Below are positions 49,833 to 59,479 of a stretch of DNA of 64,000 nt, piece after piece. This stretch comes from Bog-756 sp963699345. Its GTDB lineage: Bacteria > Actinomycetota > Acidimicrobiia > Acidimicrobiales > RAAP-2. Position numbers and translations under genes: made by a program. Positions within the stretch are counted from its first letter, which is position 1; every line of letters begins with the position of its first letter. Under the pieces are notes generated by a model. It was not told the DNA's origin, did no database searches, and saw only the letters and a list, made by a program, of their open reading frames with translations. The stretch covers positions 310,001 through 374,000 of the forward strand of contig CAVOTL010000005.1 in the NCBI GenBank assembly GCA_963699345.1, in the 5' to 3' direction.

Positions 49833-49899
49833 TGACTTTCCTGTTGTTCGGTGCCCTTCCATCGGCCCCTGCGACGCTCGCCAGCAGGGGCGAAAGTCA
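49833..49899 (-). promoter_or_regulatory. leader RNA structure that pairs the ribosome-binding site of the TasA-like gene
   Basis: In the transcript, UGACUUUC (49899-49892) is exactly complementary to GAAAGUCA (49840-49833), which contains most of the AGGAAAG ribosome-binding site before GTG 49831. Directly inside it, GCCCCUGC (49891-49884) pairs with GCAGGGGC (49872-49865) around an 11-base loop. Two contiguous perfect 8-bp stems are unlikely by chance here. It could be an RNA switch or thermosensor, or simply a low-expression leader. Confidence 0.5.
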
Positions 49900-50041
49900 C
49901 ATTCGCGGCGATGTTCCGCCAGGGACGGCGGGTGGCATCGTCCGTCAGGACAGCCCGCAATGACAGTTGCTCCGGGTCCCACCCCGTCGGACACAGACCA
50001 CGCCCACGCCCACGACCGGCGACGGCCGCCGCTACGGCCGC

Positions 50042-50590
50042 TCAGTCGCGGGGATGCCGCCGGGAGCCGACGGTCCGGGCCACCTCGCCCACCAGGGTGG
50101 CATCCCGCGCCCCGATGAGCTGCCACGCCCTCGCGATGGCGATGAGGAACAGCACCACGATCAGGACGCAGACCGTCCGCTCGAGTCCGAGATCGTGCGG
50201 GCGACGGGCCAGTTGGAACCCCACGACGGCGGCGTAGGCGAAGACCAGTGCCTGGACGGCCAGCCGCCAGAGCTGGCGCCGTCGCAACGGACCTCCCGCC
50301 GTCTCGCGCAGCAGCAGGATCGCGAGAGCGCAGCAACTGGCGAAGCTGACCACGCCGATCACACCGGCCGGCTGGCCGACGCCGGTGCCCGGGATCAGGG
50401 CGAACAGCGACACCGCCAACGGGTTCACCAGGCAGGAGAAGGCGATGCCCGCCCGCACGTCATCGACGACGCGCTCCTCGTCGTCCGTGCGTTCCGGTGC
50501 CACCGACAGGGCGACGAAGAGCAGCCCGATGAGGGCGCCGGCGACCGCCGCGGTGGCCCCGAAGAACGGCCCGAAGTCCGCGGTCGACAT
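50042..50590 (-). CDS. integral membrane protein of unknown function
   Basis: 182 residues with four probable membrane helices ('GATAAVAGALIGLLFVALSV', 'AGIAFSCLVNPLAVSLFALI', 'AGVIGVVSFASCCALAILLL', 'RLAVQALVFAYAAVVGFQL') and a fifth near 'TVCVLIVVLFLIAIA'. The N-terminus 'FGPFFGATAAVAGALIGLLF' is common to small actinobacterial membrane proteins of no known function. It follows recG on the same strand after 52 bases. Confidence 0.7.
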   Translation of the reverse strand: MSTADFGPFFGATAAVAGALIGLLFVALSVAPERTDDEERVVDDVRAGIAFSCLVNPLAVSLFALIPGTGVGQPAGVIGVVSFASCCALAILLLRETAGGPLRRRQLWRLAVQALVFAYAAVVGFQLARRPHDLGLERTVCVLIVVLFLIAIARAWQLIGARDATLVGEVARTVGSRRHPRD

Positions 50591-50642
50591 GGGTCGCAAC
50601 GTACCCCACGGGTCCGGGCGGACGACGCCGGGAACGGCCGAG

Positions 50643-52874
50643 TCAGCTCTTGAAGAGGAACTCGGCCTCGTCGTCGTCGACGAACAGCCGCAGCTCCTGT
50701 TCCAGGAGCTGGTGGTCGTCGAGATGGGGGTCCGTCCCCACCAGCTCGACGGCGAGCGCCCGGGCGTCGACGACCAGGTCCCGGTCGGACAGCAGGCGGG
50801 CGAGCTTGAGGTCGGAGCGGCCCTTCTGGCGCGCCCCCAGGATGGTCCCCTCCCCCCGGAGCCCGAGGTCGACGTCGGCCAGGACGAAGCCGTCGGTACT
50901 GGCCTCCATGGCCTCCAGCCGGGCCGCCGCCTCGGGCGAGTCCGACTCCGACAGCAGGTAGCACCAGGCCGGCTCGCCACCCCGGCCGACCCGGCCCCGC
51001 AGCTGATGGAGCTGGGCGATCCCGAAGCGGTCGGCGTCCTCGATCACCATCACCGAGGCCTCGGGGACGTCGACGCCGACCTCGATCACGGTGGTGGCCA
51101 CCAGCACGTCGAGTTCCCCGGTGCGGAACGCCTCCATGGCCTGCTCCTTGTCGGCCGGCTTCATCTGGCCGTGGAGGAGGCCCACCGACAGCCCGGCGAG
51201 TTCGTGGGCGGCCAGCCGCTCGGCCTCCGCGGTGGCCGACGCCGCCTCGACCCGCTCGGATCCTTCGACCAGTGGGCACACCACGAAGGCCCGATGGCCG
51301 GTGCCCACCTGCTCGCGCACCCGCGACCACGCCTCCTCGGCCTCGAGGGGCGTGCGGAGCCAGGCCGTCGTCACCGGTTGGCGACCCGGCGGCAGCTCGT
51401 CGACCACCGTCATGTCCAGGTCGCCGAAGACCACCATGGCGGCCGTCCGCGGAATCGGGGTCGCGGTCATCACCAGGAGGTCGGGATCACTGCCCGTACC
51501 GTCCCGCCCCCGGCCCTTGTCACGGAGGGCGGCCCGTTGCTCGACGCCGAAGCGGTGCTGTTCGTCGATGACCACCACGCCGAGCGATGCGAAGACGACC
51601 TTGTCGGTCAACAGGGCGTGGGTACCCACCAACAGGTCGACGGTACCGGCGGCCAGTCCCTCGTGGACCGCCGTCCGCTCCGCCGCCCCGGTGCGACTGG
51701 TCAGGAGGGCGACGCGCACCGGCCGCTCGCCCGCCAGGGTCCCGGGATCGGGCACCGTCAGCCCGGCGACCAGGCGCCGCACCTCGGCGAGGTGCTGTTC
51801 GGCGAGCACCTCGGTCGGGGCCATCAGGGCACCCTGGTGCCCCCCTTCCACGGCGAACAGCATGGCCGCCACGGCGACGACCGTCTTGCCGGAGCCGACA
51901 TCGCCCTGGAGCAACCGGTGCATGGGCAGGGGGGCACCGAGGTCGTCGGCCAGGTCCGCCACCGCCCGGGCCTGGGCGCCCGTGAGGGGGAACGGCAGTC
52001 CACCGATGAACTGCTCGACCAGGGTGGGCCCGTCGGGCCGGGAGGTGGTGTGGACGATGCCCCGGGCATCCTCGTGGAGGCGGTGGCGGCGGAGCACCAG
52101 GGCCAGCTGCAACCGCAGCAGCTCGTCGAAGGCCAGCCGGCGCCGGGCCGGCTCGACCTCGCCCATGGTGCGGGGCCGGTGGATTCCGGAAAAGGCGGAC
52201 GTCCGGTCGAGGAGGCCGAGCCGGCGCCGTACCTCCCCGCCGACCGGGTCGGCGAACTCCCCGGCCCGGTCGAGGGCCTCCTGCACCAGGCGGCCGATCC
52301 GGGCGGACGTCAGTGACGCCTTCTCTGTGAGCGGGTACACGGGATAGATGCGACCGCTGGAGGGCCCGTCATCGGCGGTCGTCGCCTCGTCCGCCCCGCG
52401 CAGGACCTCGACGGTCGGGTTGGCCATCTGGAGGTCGCCGCGGAACGACGTGACCGGACCGAAGAACAAGGCCAGCGTGCCGGTGGTCAGCTGGCGCGCC
52501 CGCCAGGCCTGGTTGAAGAAGACCACCCGCATCCGGCCGGCGCCGTCCGCGATGTCGAGCTGCACGCGGGACGGCGTCCGCCGGCCGCGTCCCGGCCGGG
52601 ACGGGGGGGCGCTGACCCGCCGCACCGTGGCCAGCACCGTCGCCTTCTCCCCCTCCGCCAGCCGGTCGATGGTGACCATCCGGGTGCCGTCGATGTAGCG
52701 ACGCGGGTAGTGGGTCACCAGGTCGAGCACCGAGGAGATCCCGAGCTCGGCCAGATCCGAGGCCGCCGCGTCGCCGACCCCCCGCAGGACCGTGACGGGC
52801 AGGTCCGACAGCTGGCCCAGCCGCCGCCCGGGGGGCAGCCCGGCGGCGTCGGGGGTCCGCGCCGCCGCCGTCAC
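50643..52874 (-). CDS. recG: ATP-dependent DNA helicase RecG
   Basis: 743 residues from GTG 52874, which overlaps the upstream gene's stop. The N-terminal wedge/OB domain has 'LRGVGDAAASDLAELGI' and 'RVVFFNQAWRARQL'; the helicase core has Walker A 'LQGDVGSGKTVVAVAA', 'VIDEQHRFGVEQR' (DEQH), 'LVMTATPIPRT' and 'QLRGRVGRGG'; it ends with the TRG-like 'GLRGEGTILGARQKGRSDL'. It remodels stalled forks and Holliday junctions. Adjacency to the DAK-type gene and rsmD/coaD is conserved. Confidence 0.97.
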   Translation of the reverse strand: MTAAARTPDAAGLPPGRRLGQLSDLPVTVLRGVGDAAASDLAELGISSVLDLVTHYPRRYIDGTRMVTIDRLAEGEKATVLATVRRVSAPPSRPGRGRRTPSRVQLDIADGAGRMRVVFFNQAWRARQLTTGTLALFFGPVTSFRGDLQMANPTVEVLRGADEATTADDGPSSGRIYPVYPLTEKASLTSARIGRLVQEALDRAGEFADPVGGEVRRRLGLLDRTSAFSGIHRPRTMGEVEPARRRLAFDELLRLQLALVLRRHRLHEDARGIVHTTSRPDGPTLVEQFIGGLPFPLTGAQARAVADLADDLGAPLPMHRLLQGDVGSGKTVVAVAAMLFAVEGGHQGALMAPTEVLAEQHLAEVRRLVAGLTVPDPGTLAGERPVRVALLTSRTGAAERTAVHEGLAAGTVDLLVGTHALLTDKVVFASLGVVVIDEQHRFGVEQRAALRDKGRGRDGTGSDPDLLVMTATPIPRTAAMVVFGDLDMTVVDELPPGRQPVTTAWLRTPLEAEEAWSRVREQVGTGHRAFVVCPLVEGSERVEAASATAEAERLAAHELAGLSVGLLHGQMKPADKEQAMEAFRTGELDVLVATTVIEVGVDVPEASVMVIEDADRFGIAQLHQLRGRVGRGGEPAWCYLLSESDSPEAAARLEAMEASTDGFVLADVDLGLRGEGTILGARQKGRSDLKLARLLSDRDLVVDARALAVELVGTDPHLDDHQLLEQELRLFVDDDEAEFLFKS

Positions 52875-54538
52875 TCGATGGAGAAGAGGTACGGGTAGAG
52901 GGGTTGGCCGCCGTGGTGGACCTCGGTCTCGACCATCGGGCGGGCCTCCTTCAGCCATTCGGTGATGCGTCGGGTGTCGGCGGCCCCGGAGCCCTCCCCC
53001 TCGATGATGGTGACGAGGTCGTGGTCCTCGGTCACGAGCACGTCCAACAGGCCGCAGGCGGCGTCCGCCAACGTCTCGCCCACCACCTCGATGCCGTCCC
53101 GCGACAGACCGAGCCAGTCTCCCGTGCGTACCGGGCCGGCGTCGGTCTCCGAGTCGCGCACCGCCCGGGTGACCTCGCCGGGGACGACCTTCCGGGCGGT
53201 CGCCTCCATGGCGGCGGCGTTGGCCTTGCCCCCGGCCTCGGGGTCGTAGGCGAGCAGCGCGGCGAATCCCTCGGCGATGGTCTCGGTCGGTACCACCCAC
53301 ACCCGTTTGGTGCTCAGCTCGTCGACCCGGTTGGCCACCGGTCGGATGTTGCCGTTGTTCGGCAGCACGATGACCTCGTCGGAGGCCAGTTCGTCGACGG
53401 CGTCGACCAGCTCGGCGATCGACGGGTTCATCGACTGGCCACCGGCGATCAGCCGCTGGACACCGAGGGAGCGGAAGATGCGCCCGATGCCGTCCCCGCT
53501 GGCCACGGCGACCACGCTGGTCGCCGGGGTCGGCCCGATCGGCGCCACCGTCGGGCCCGAGGCCTCGTCGCCGGCCCCCTCCCGTACCCACCGCTCCTCC
53601 TCGACCTCCTCCAGCAGGTCGGTGACCCGGATGGAGCGGGGCCGGCCGGCGTCCAGGCTGGCCTCGATGGCCGGTCCGACCTCGTCGGTGTGGATGTGGC
53701 AGTTCCACAGCCCGTCGCCCCCGACCACCACGATCGAGTCACCGAGTCCGGCCCAGACCTCCTTGAAGGCGGGGATCGTCTCGTCGGGGGCCTCGAGGAG
53801 GTACATCACCTCGTAGCGCAGGCCGGCCAGCGCGGCGTAGGCCTCGTCGTCGGCCGCCGGACCGGGTCCCGATCCGGCATTCACCTCCGGCAGCTCGGGA
53901 GGCGTGGGCATGTCCCGGCCGTCGAGGACGGCGAGGAGGGCGTCGAACAACAGGAGGTAGCCCGTCCCTCCGGCATCGACCACGCCGGCCTGCTCGAGCA
54001 CCGGCAGCAGGCTCGGGGTCCTCGCCAGGGCGTCGGCCGCCCCGGCCCGGGCCGCCTCCGCGACCGCCACCAGTGTCCCGCCCTGGTCGGCCACCCGGCG
54101 GGCACTGTCGGCCGCGCCGCGGGCCACGGTCAGGATGGTCCCCTCCACCGGGCGCTGCACCGCGTCACGGGCCAGCACGTCGGCGGTGACGAGAGCCTGG
54201 GCCAGGTCCCTGGCACCGGGGGTGGCGGACTCCACGTCGAGCCCGTCGGACAGGCCCCGGAGCAGTTGGCTGAGGATGACCCCCGAGTTGCCCCGGGCGC
54301 CCATGAGCGATCCGTGGGCGATCGCCCGGCAGGCCCCGGAGAGGTCGGGATCCTCGAGTCCGTCCAGTTCAGCCACGACCGATTCGAGCGTGAGGGCCAT
54401 GTTCGTGCCCGTGTCGCCGTCGGGGACGGGGTACACATTGAGCCGGTTGATCAGCTGCTGGTGGCTGCGCAGGCCGTCCCGGAACCTGCCGATGACACGG
54501 CAGAGCTCCCCTGCATCCAGGGCGTCGAGGGCGACCAT
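52871..54538 (-). CDS. DAK2-domain fatty-acid kinase-like protein (FakA/YloV type)
   Basis: 555 residues. 'NRLNVYPVPDGDTGTNMALT' is the ATP/Mg-binding DhaL/DAK2 motif, with 'MGARGNSGVILSQLLRG' as second block; the C-terminal half 'HIHTDEVGPAIEASLDAG', 'GDGIGRIFRSLGVQRLIAGG' and 'ELASDEVIVLPNNGN' is the FakA-specific part. It probably phosphorylates fatty acids presented by a DegV-type FakB, which is not encoded here. Divergent from rpmB, coupled to recG. Confidence 0.92.
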   Translation of the reverse strand: MVALDALDAGELCRVIGRFRDGLRSHQQLINRLNVYPVPDGDTGTNMALTLESVVAELDGLEDPDLSGACRAIAHGSLMGARGNSGVILSQLLRGLSDGLDVESATPGARDLAQALVTADVLARDAVQRPVEGTILTVARGAADSARRVADQGGTLVAVAEAARAGAADALARTPSLLPVLEQAGVVDAGGTGYLLLFDALLAVLDGRDMPTPPELPEVNAGSGPGPAADDEAYAALAGLRYEVMYLLEAPDETIPAFKEVWAGLGDSIVVVGGDGLWNCHIHTDEVGPAIEASLDAGRPRSIRVTDLLEEVEEERWVREGAGDEASGPTVAPIGPTPATSVVAVASGDGIGRIFRSLGVQRLIAGGQSMNPSIAELVDAVDELASDEVIVLPNNGNIRPVANRVDELSTKRVWVVPTETIAEGFAALLAYDPEAGGKANAAAMEATARKVVPGEVTRAVRDSETDAGPVRTGDWLGLSRDGIEVVGETLADAACGLLDVLVTEDHDLVTIIEGEGSGAADTRRITEWLKEARPMVETEVHHGGQPLYPYLFSIE

Positions 54539-54596
54539 GGGCAGGATGCTAACCTTTGCGACTTACCCAGAGGTTCTCAGAGGAAGTCGGAGTGAC

Positions 54597-54806
54597 ATGG
54601 CAGCGGTGTGTGAGGTCTGCGGCAAGAAGCCGTCGTTCGGAATGAACATCAGCCACTCCCACCGGCGGACGAAGCGTCGCTGGGACCCGAACATCCAGAA
54701 GGTACGGGCCGTCGTCGACGGGGCACCCAAGCGACTCAACGTCTGCACGTCGTGCATCCGGTCGGGCAAGGTCACCAAGCGCCCGATCCGTTCCTTCCCG
54801 GGCTGA
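54597..54806 (+). CDS. rpmB: 50S ribosomal protein L28
   Basis: 69 residues: 'AAVCEVCGKKPSFGMNISHS', 'HRRTKRRWDPNIQKVR' and 'LNVCTSCIRSGKVTKRPI'. The paired Cys (CEVCG and CTSC) show it is the zinc-binding form. ATG 54597, with AGGAAG upstream, is the family start. It is transcribed away from the DAK/recG genes, as commonly seen. Confidence 0.97.
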   Translation: MAAVCEVCGKKPSFGMNISHSHRRTKRRWDPNIQKVRAVVDGAPKRLNVCTSCIRSGKVTKRPIRSFPG

Positions 54807-54912
54807 CCACCCACCCTCCGGCGACCTCCCGGCCGACCGGTAGCCCCGCACCGCCGGTAACCGTCCCGACGGACCGCGTCGCGCTCGCACCCCGACGGCT
54901 CGCCCGAACGGG

Positions 54913-55859
54913 TCAGAAGCGGTGGCGCCACCCGGACACCGGCAGCGGCTGCCCGTCGAGGAGCCACTCCCCCTGCCGGCCGGTGCACGCCCCGATGTCG
55001 ATCGGCACCCGGAGACCCGCGTCGTGGAATTCCCTCCGCAGCCGGTCGGGGTCCGGCGTGGCGAGGACCAGCTCGTAGTCCTCCCCGCCGGACAACGCCT
55101 CGGACGGTTCCGCCCCCGCCGCCACCGCTTCCGCGGGCAACCGCAGCTCCAGGCCGACCCCGGACGACCGGGCCAGATGGACGACGTCGGCGGCCAGACC
55201 GTCGGACACGTCGATGGCGGCACGGGCTCCGGCCCGACGGGCGACGGTTCCCTCCTCCAGGCGGGCGACGGGACGGCGGTGGGCCGCGGCCAGGCTCGCC
55301 GGGACATCACGCCCGTCGCCGGCCGACAGCAGTCGCAGTCCGGCGGCCGACGCGCCGAGGGGTCCGGTGACCAGGACCCGGTCACCGGGGCGGGCACCAC
55401 CGCGCCGGAGCGGGGGGCGCCCTCCCCCGCCGGACCCACGGCCGCGACCGAGACGACGAGTCCACGCGGCGACGACGCCAGGTCCCCGCCCACCACGGTG
55501 CAGCCGGCGGCGGCGGCGGCCTCGGCCACGCCGTCGCCGAGGCGCTCGAGGGGAAAGCCCGCCGGGGCCGCCACCGACAGGAGCACGTGGGACGGCTTGC
55601 ACCCCATGGCGCCGATGTCCGAGACGGCCACCATCAGCGCCTTCCATCCCACGTCCTCGGGGGAGCTGGTCCCGAGGTCCACGTGGACCCCCTCGACCAC
55701 CAGGTCGGTGGCCAGCACCACCGCGGTGGACCCCGGTGGGGTCACCACGGCGGCGTCGTCACCGATGCCGACGTCGCCGGCGCCGAGCGGGATCCCGACG
55801 GCCTCGAACCGGGCCCGCAGGAGGTCGATGAGGTCGAATTCGTCGCGCCCGGGGGTCAT
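54913..55859 (-). pseudogene. thiL: thiamine-monophosphate kinase, frame broken near 55412-55417 (possible sequence error)
   Basis: ATG 55859 opens 'DEFDLIDLLRARFEAVG', 'GDVGIGDDAAVVTPPG' and 'LVVEGVHVDLGTSSPEDVG', the ThiL N-domain metal and ATP sites. After 'AVGPAGEGAP' the frame is lost, but the -1 frame continues perfectly: 'GARPGDRVLVTGPLGASAAG', 'AAIDVSDGLAADVVHLARSS' and 'GEDYELVLATPDPD', ending at 54913. One additional base in the six-base G run (plus strand 55412-55417) restores a normal 315-residue protein. It phosphorylates thiamine monophosphate to the active cofactor. Such an essential-type gene is unlikely to be dead, so error is favoured. Confidence 0.85.
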
Positions 55860-56097
55860 GGCCGTTGCACCCCCGGAGGGCCGGCCCGGAGGGCGTCGAC
55901 GCCCGGTGCACCGGAGGCCGGCCGGGCTGTCCTCGGAGCGGCCGAATTGGGAGTGGGCACCTGTCTTGCCTAGCATTGTCCCTGGCCCGGTCCCACTAGA
56001 ATCGGTGGGCCGTGCAGACAGCCGCCCAGCGGTTCCACAGACCAGAGGACGCCGAACCGCAAGGTTGGACGGCCGATCGAGGAGGAAGAACCAGCCC

Positions 56098-57888
56098 ATG
56101 CCCCCCACCGAGCACAAGAAGCTGATCGCATGGGTCGACGAGGTCGCCGCACTCACCCAACCCGACGAGGTCGTGTGGTGTGACGGCTCCGCCGAGGAGT
56201 ACGACCGCCTGTGCCAGCTGCTGGTGGACAACGGCACCTTCACCAAGCTGTCCGAGGCCAAGCGCCCAAACAGCTACTGGGCCCACTCCGATCCGGGCGA
56301 CGTCGCCCGCGTCGAGGACCGGACCTTCATCTGCTCGGCCGAGGAGGCCGATGCCGGCCCCACCAACAACTGGCGCGACCCGGCCGAGATGCGCACGCTG
56401 CTCACGGATCTCTTCCGGGGCTCCATGCGGGGCCGCACGATGTACGTGGTGCCCTTCTCCATGGGTCCCCTCGGCTCCGACATCGCCCACATCGGCGTGG
56501 AGATCACCGACTCGGCCTACGTGGCCGTGTCGATGCGCATCATGACCCGCATGGGCCGGGGCGCCCTCGAGGTCCTCGGCGCCGACGGCGAGTTCGTCCC
56601 CTGCCTCCACTCGGTCGGCATGCCGCTCACCGACGGCCAGGCCGACGTCCCGTGGCCGTGCGACGCCGACAACAAGTACATCGTGCACTTCCCCGAGACC
56701 CGCGAGATCTGGTCGTACGGCTCGGGCTACGGGGGCAACGCCCTGCTGGGCAAGAAGTGCTTCGCGCTGCGCATCGCCTCGGTGATGGCCCGCGACGACA
56801 ACTGGCTCGCCGAGCACATGCTCATCCTCAAGCTCACGTCGCCGGCCGGGGAGACCCGCTACGTCACCGGAGCCTTCCCGTCCGCCTGCGGCAAGACCAA
56901 CCTGGCCATGCTCATCCCGACCCTGCCCGACTGGAAGGTCGAGACGGTGGGCGACGACATCTGCTGGATGAAGTTCGGGCCCGACGGACGCCTGCGCGCC
57001 ATCAACCCCGAAGCCGGGTTCTTCGGGGTGGCCCCGGGGACCAACACCCACACCAATCCCAACGCCATGCTGACCATGGACGGCAACGCCATCTTCACGA
57101 ACACCGCCCTCACCGACGACGGCGACGTGTGGTGGGAGTCGATGACCGACGACGCCCCGGCCCATCTCACCTCGTGGAAGGGCGAGGACTGGACCCCCGC
57201 CTCCGGTACTCCGGCCGCCCACCCGAACGCCCGCTTCACCGTGCCCGCCTCGCAGGACCCGGCCATCGCCTCGGAGTGGGAGGACCCCGCCGGGGTGCCG
57301 ATCGACGCCATCCTCTTCGGCGGCCGCCGGGCCTCGGTCGTCCCGCTGGTCTTCCAGTCCCGGGATTGGAACCACGGCGTCTTCCTCGGGTCGATCATGG
57401 CCTCGGAGACGACGGCCGCCGCCGCCGGTGCCGTGGGCAACCTGCGCCGCGACCCCTTCGCCATGCTGCCCTTCTGCGGCTACAACATGGCCGACTACTT
57501 CGGCCACTGGCTCGACATCGGCAAGGATGCCGACCCCGACAAGCTCCCCAAGATCTTCTACGTGAACTGGTTCCGCAAGGACGAGGACGGCCGCTGGCTC
57601 TGGCCGGGCTACGGCGAGAACAGCCGGGTCCTCGAGTGGGTGTTCGAGCGCGTCAGCGGCAAGGGCGAGGCCGTCGAGACCCCGATCGGGTTCATCCCGG
57701 CCAAGGGCGCCATCAACACCGACGGCCTCGACGTGTCCGAGGCGGACATGGAGGTCCTGCTCCATGTCGACCCCGTCGAGTGGAAGGCGGAGGTCCCGTC
57801 CATCCGCGAGCACTACGCCCAGTTCGGCGACGCCCTGCCGTCCGAGCTGGCCGCCGAGGTCGACGAGCTGGAGCGCAAGCTCGGCTAG
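56098..57888 (+). CDS. pckG: phosphoenolpyruvate carboxykinase (GTP)
   Basis: 596 residues. 'CDGSAEEYDRLCQLLVDNG', 'SMGPLGSDIAHIGVEITDS', the nucleotide loop 'GAFPSACGKTNLAMLIPT' with its reactive Cys, 'VGDDICWMKFG' (Mn site) and 'DWNHGVFLGSIMASETTAA' identify the GTP-dependent class, typical of actinobacteria. It converts oxaloacetate to PEP for gluconeogenesis. ATG 56098 has AGGAGGAAG upstream; longer in-frame starts run into thiL and are rejected. It ends next to a duplicated hairpin. Confidence 0.97.
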   Translation: MPPTEHKKLIAWVDEVAALTQPDEVVWCDGSAEEYDRLCQLLVDNGTFTKLSEAKRPNSYWAHSDPGDVARVEDRTFICSAEEADAGPTNNWRDPAEMRTLLTDLFRGSMRGRTMYVVPFSMGPLGSDIAHIGVEITDSAYVAVSMRIMTRMGRGALEVLGADGEFVPCLHSVGMPLTDGQADVPWPCDADNKYIVHFPETREIWSYGSGYGGNALLGKKCFALRIASVMARDDNWLAEHMLILKLTSPAGETRYVTGAFPSACGKTNLAMLIPTLPDWKVETVGDDICWMKFGPDGRLRAINPEAGFFGVAPGTNTHTNPNAMLTMDGNAIFTNTALTDDGDVWWESMTDDAPAHLTSWKGEDWTPASGTPAAHPNARFTVPASQDPAIASEWEDPAGVPIDAILFGGRRASVVPLVFQSRDWNHGVFLGSIMASETTAAAAGAVGNLRRDPFAMLPFCGYNMADYFGHWLDIGKDADPDKLPKIFYVNWFRKDEDGRWLWPGYGENSRVLEWVFERVSGKGEAVETPIGFIPAKGAINTDGLDVSEADMEVLLHVDPVEWKAEVPSIREHYAQFGDALPSELAAEVDELERKLG

Positions 57889-57902
57889 GGAAGCCCACGG
57901 GC

Positions 57903-57974
57903 GCACCGCCGTCGAGGGGCCGGCCCGTCCGGCCCACCGCACCGCCGTCGAGGGGCCGGCCCGTCCGGCCCACC
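57903..57974. terminator. two exact 36-bp tandem repeats, each with a GGGCCGG/CCGGCCC hairpin
   Basis: The 36-base unit starting 'GCACCGCCGTCGAGGGGCCG' occurs at 57903-57938 and again at 57939-57974 without mismatch. Each copy contains GGGCCGG-CCCGT-CCGGCCC. The repeats lie between convergent pckG and the MFS gene and probably act as a doubled bidirectional terminator. Confidence 0.55.
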
Positions 57975-57989
57975 GTGCGCGCCCGGCGG

Positions 57990-59473
57990 TCAGGTGCGGC
58001 GGGATGCCGCGCGCAGGGCGCTCATGTAGGACAGGGCACCGAGCATGGCCGCCCCGGCGAGAACCAGGTTGCCCGCCGGGATCGACAGCGACAGCACAAC
58101 CCCGACCAGCGATCCGACCACCCACATCAGCTGCAGCCGCGTCTCGAAGCGGGCGAAGGCCCTCCCCTGGTCCGACTCCCGCACGTGCCGCTGGACGAGG
58201 GCGTCGAAGGACGGCTTGGCCACCGCCCCGGCCGCCCCGACGGCCACGGCGACGAGTGCCTGGAGTGCCCGGTCCGCCAACAGCCACCCGAGCAGTCCGG
58301 CGGCCGTCACCAACCAGAGTGCGGCCGTCAGCATCTGCTGTTCGGTCAGCACCCGGCGGATCCGCCCGCACCAGGAGCACACCGACGACCGCGCCGACGG
58401 TGAGCGCACCGATGAGCAGGCCGTACCACCAGGTGGCGGCGTCCTCGCGACGGAGCCCGAAGGCGAAGAGGAAGGTGAGGAACCCGAGCAGGCCCTTCAG
58501 CACCGACATCGGCGTGAGGGCCAGGATGACCTGGGTCCCGGCGATGGGGCGGAAGGCGGCCAGGTCCCGCTGCTCGTCGACCCACCAGTCGTCGACGTCC
58601 GGCGCCCACTCCACCTGGTCGGTGGGCTCGACCGCCGGCCGCGCGGCGCTGGTCCGGCTCGGTCCGCCCGGCGGCCCGGGCCACCCGGGCGGCCCGTCGC
58701 ACCGGCAGCCGCAGCCCCGCCACCACCCCGGCCACGAACACCACGGCACACGACAACAGCACCGCGGGTGAGCCGGCCAGCTTGAGGATGGCCACGGCCG
58801 GCAGGGCGAAGACGAATCCCGACAGGGAGGCGAGGAGGCCCAGTCGGGCGTTGAGGGTGGCGAGATCCGGCTCGACCCGGTCCTGACCGGTCACCGGGTC
58901 GTCCACGTGCACGGTGGGCGGTGTCCCGTACGGTGGGGTCGGGTCGGGGCCGCGGGCCGTGGGATCGACGGCTCCCGAGACGGAGGCCGGAGCGCCGGGA
59001 TCGGTACCGGCGTCGGACATCTCGAGGCTCGCCATCTCGGGGACCAGTGCCCCTTTGGTCACGAGGTAGACCTTGGACAGGACGAGCATCACGAAGGCTT
59101 CGGGGAAGAGGAGCAACGAGTGGATGTCCCGGGCGACGAAGGGGCAGAGCACGGCCCGCCCGAGGGCCGACGTCACCACCATCGCCCGACGGGCTCCCCG
59201 GCTGCGGTCGATCAGCGGGCCGAGGGCGGGCGCCACCACGGCGAAGGGGCCCATGGTCAAGAGCAGGTAGAGCAGGACCTTGTCCTTGGCCGCGGTCGGC
59301 GAGATGGAGAAGAAGAGGGATCCGGCCAGCGAGACGGCGAACAGGGTGTCGCCCGCCGTCATCAGCACATGGGTCAGGGCGAGACGACCGAAGGGGCTGC
59401 GCTGGTCGAAGAGATCGTCGACGGAGGAACGGACGAGGCGACGGAACTGGTCCCCTCGTTCCTTGACACCCAT
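57990..59473 (-). pseudogene. MFS transporter, two frame breaks (about 58660 and 58385)
   Basis: From ATG 59473: 'PFGRLALTHVLMTAGDTLFA', 'VLLYLLLTMGPFAVVAPALG', 'SLSGFVFALPAVAILKLAG' give the first half of an MFS permease. After 'VRRAARVARAAG' a +1 shift is needed to enter 'QVEWAPDVDDWWVDEQR' and 'SVLKGLLGFLTFLFAFGLR'. A second +1 shift after 'GAVVGVLLV' leads to 'RIRRVLTEQQMLTAALWL' and the last helices, ending at 57990. Removing one G from each of two GGG runs repairs it. Two breaks in one gene could be true decay, but the flanking coding quality is high. The substrate is unknown. Confidence 0.75.
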
Positions 59474-59479
59474 ATCGGC

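Noticed and set aside
54922..56097. In-frame upstream extension of PEP carboxykinase to 988 residues
   Set aside because: It lies antisense to thiL, has no family similarity, and ATG 56098 has a good ribosome-binding site and the family N-terminus.
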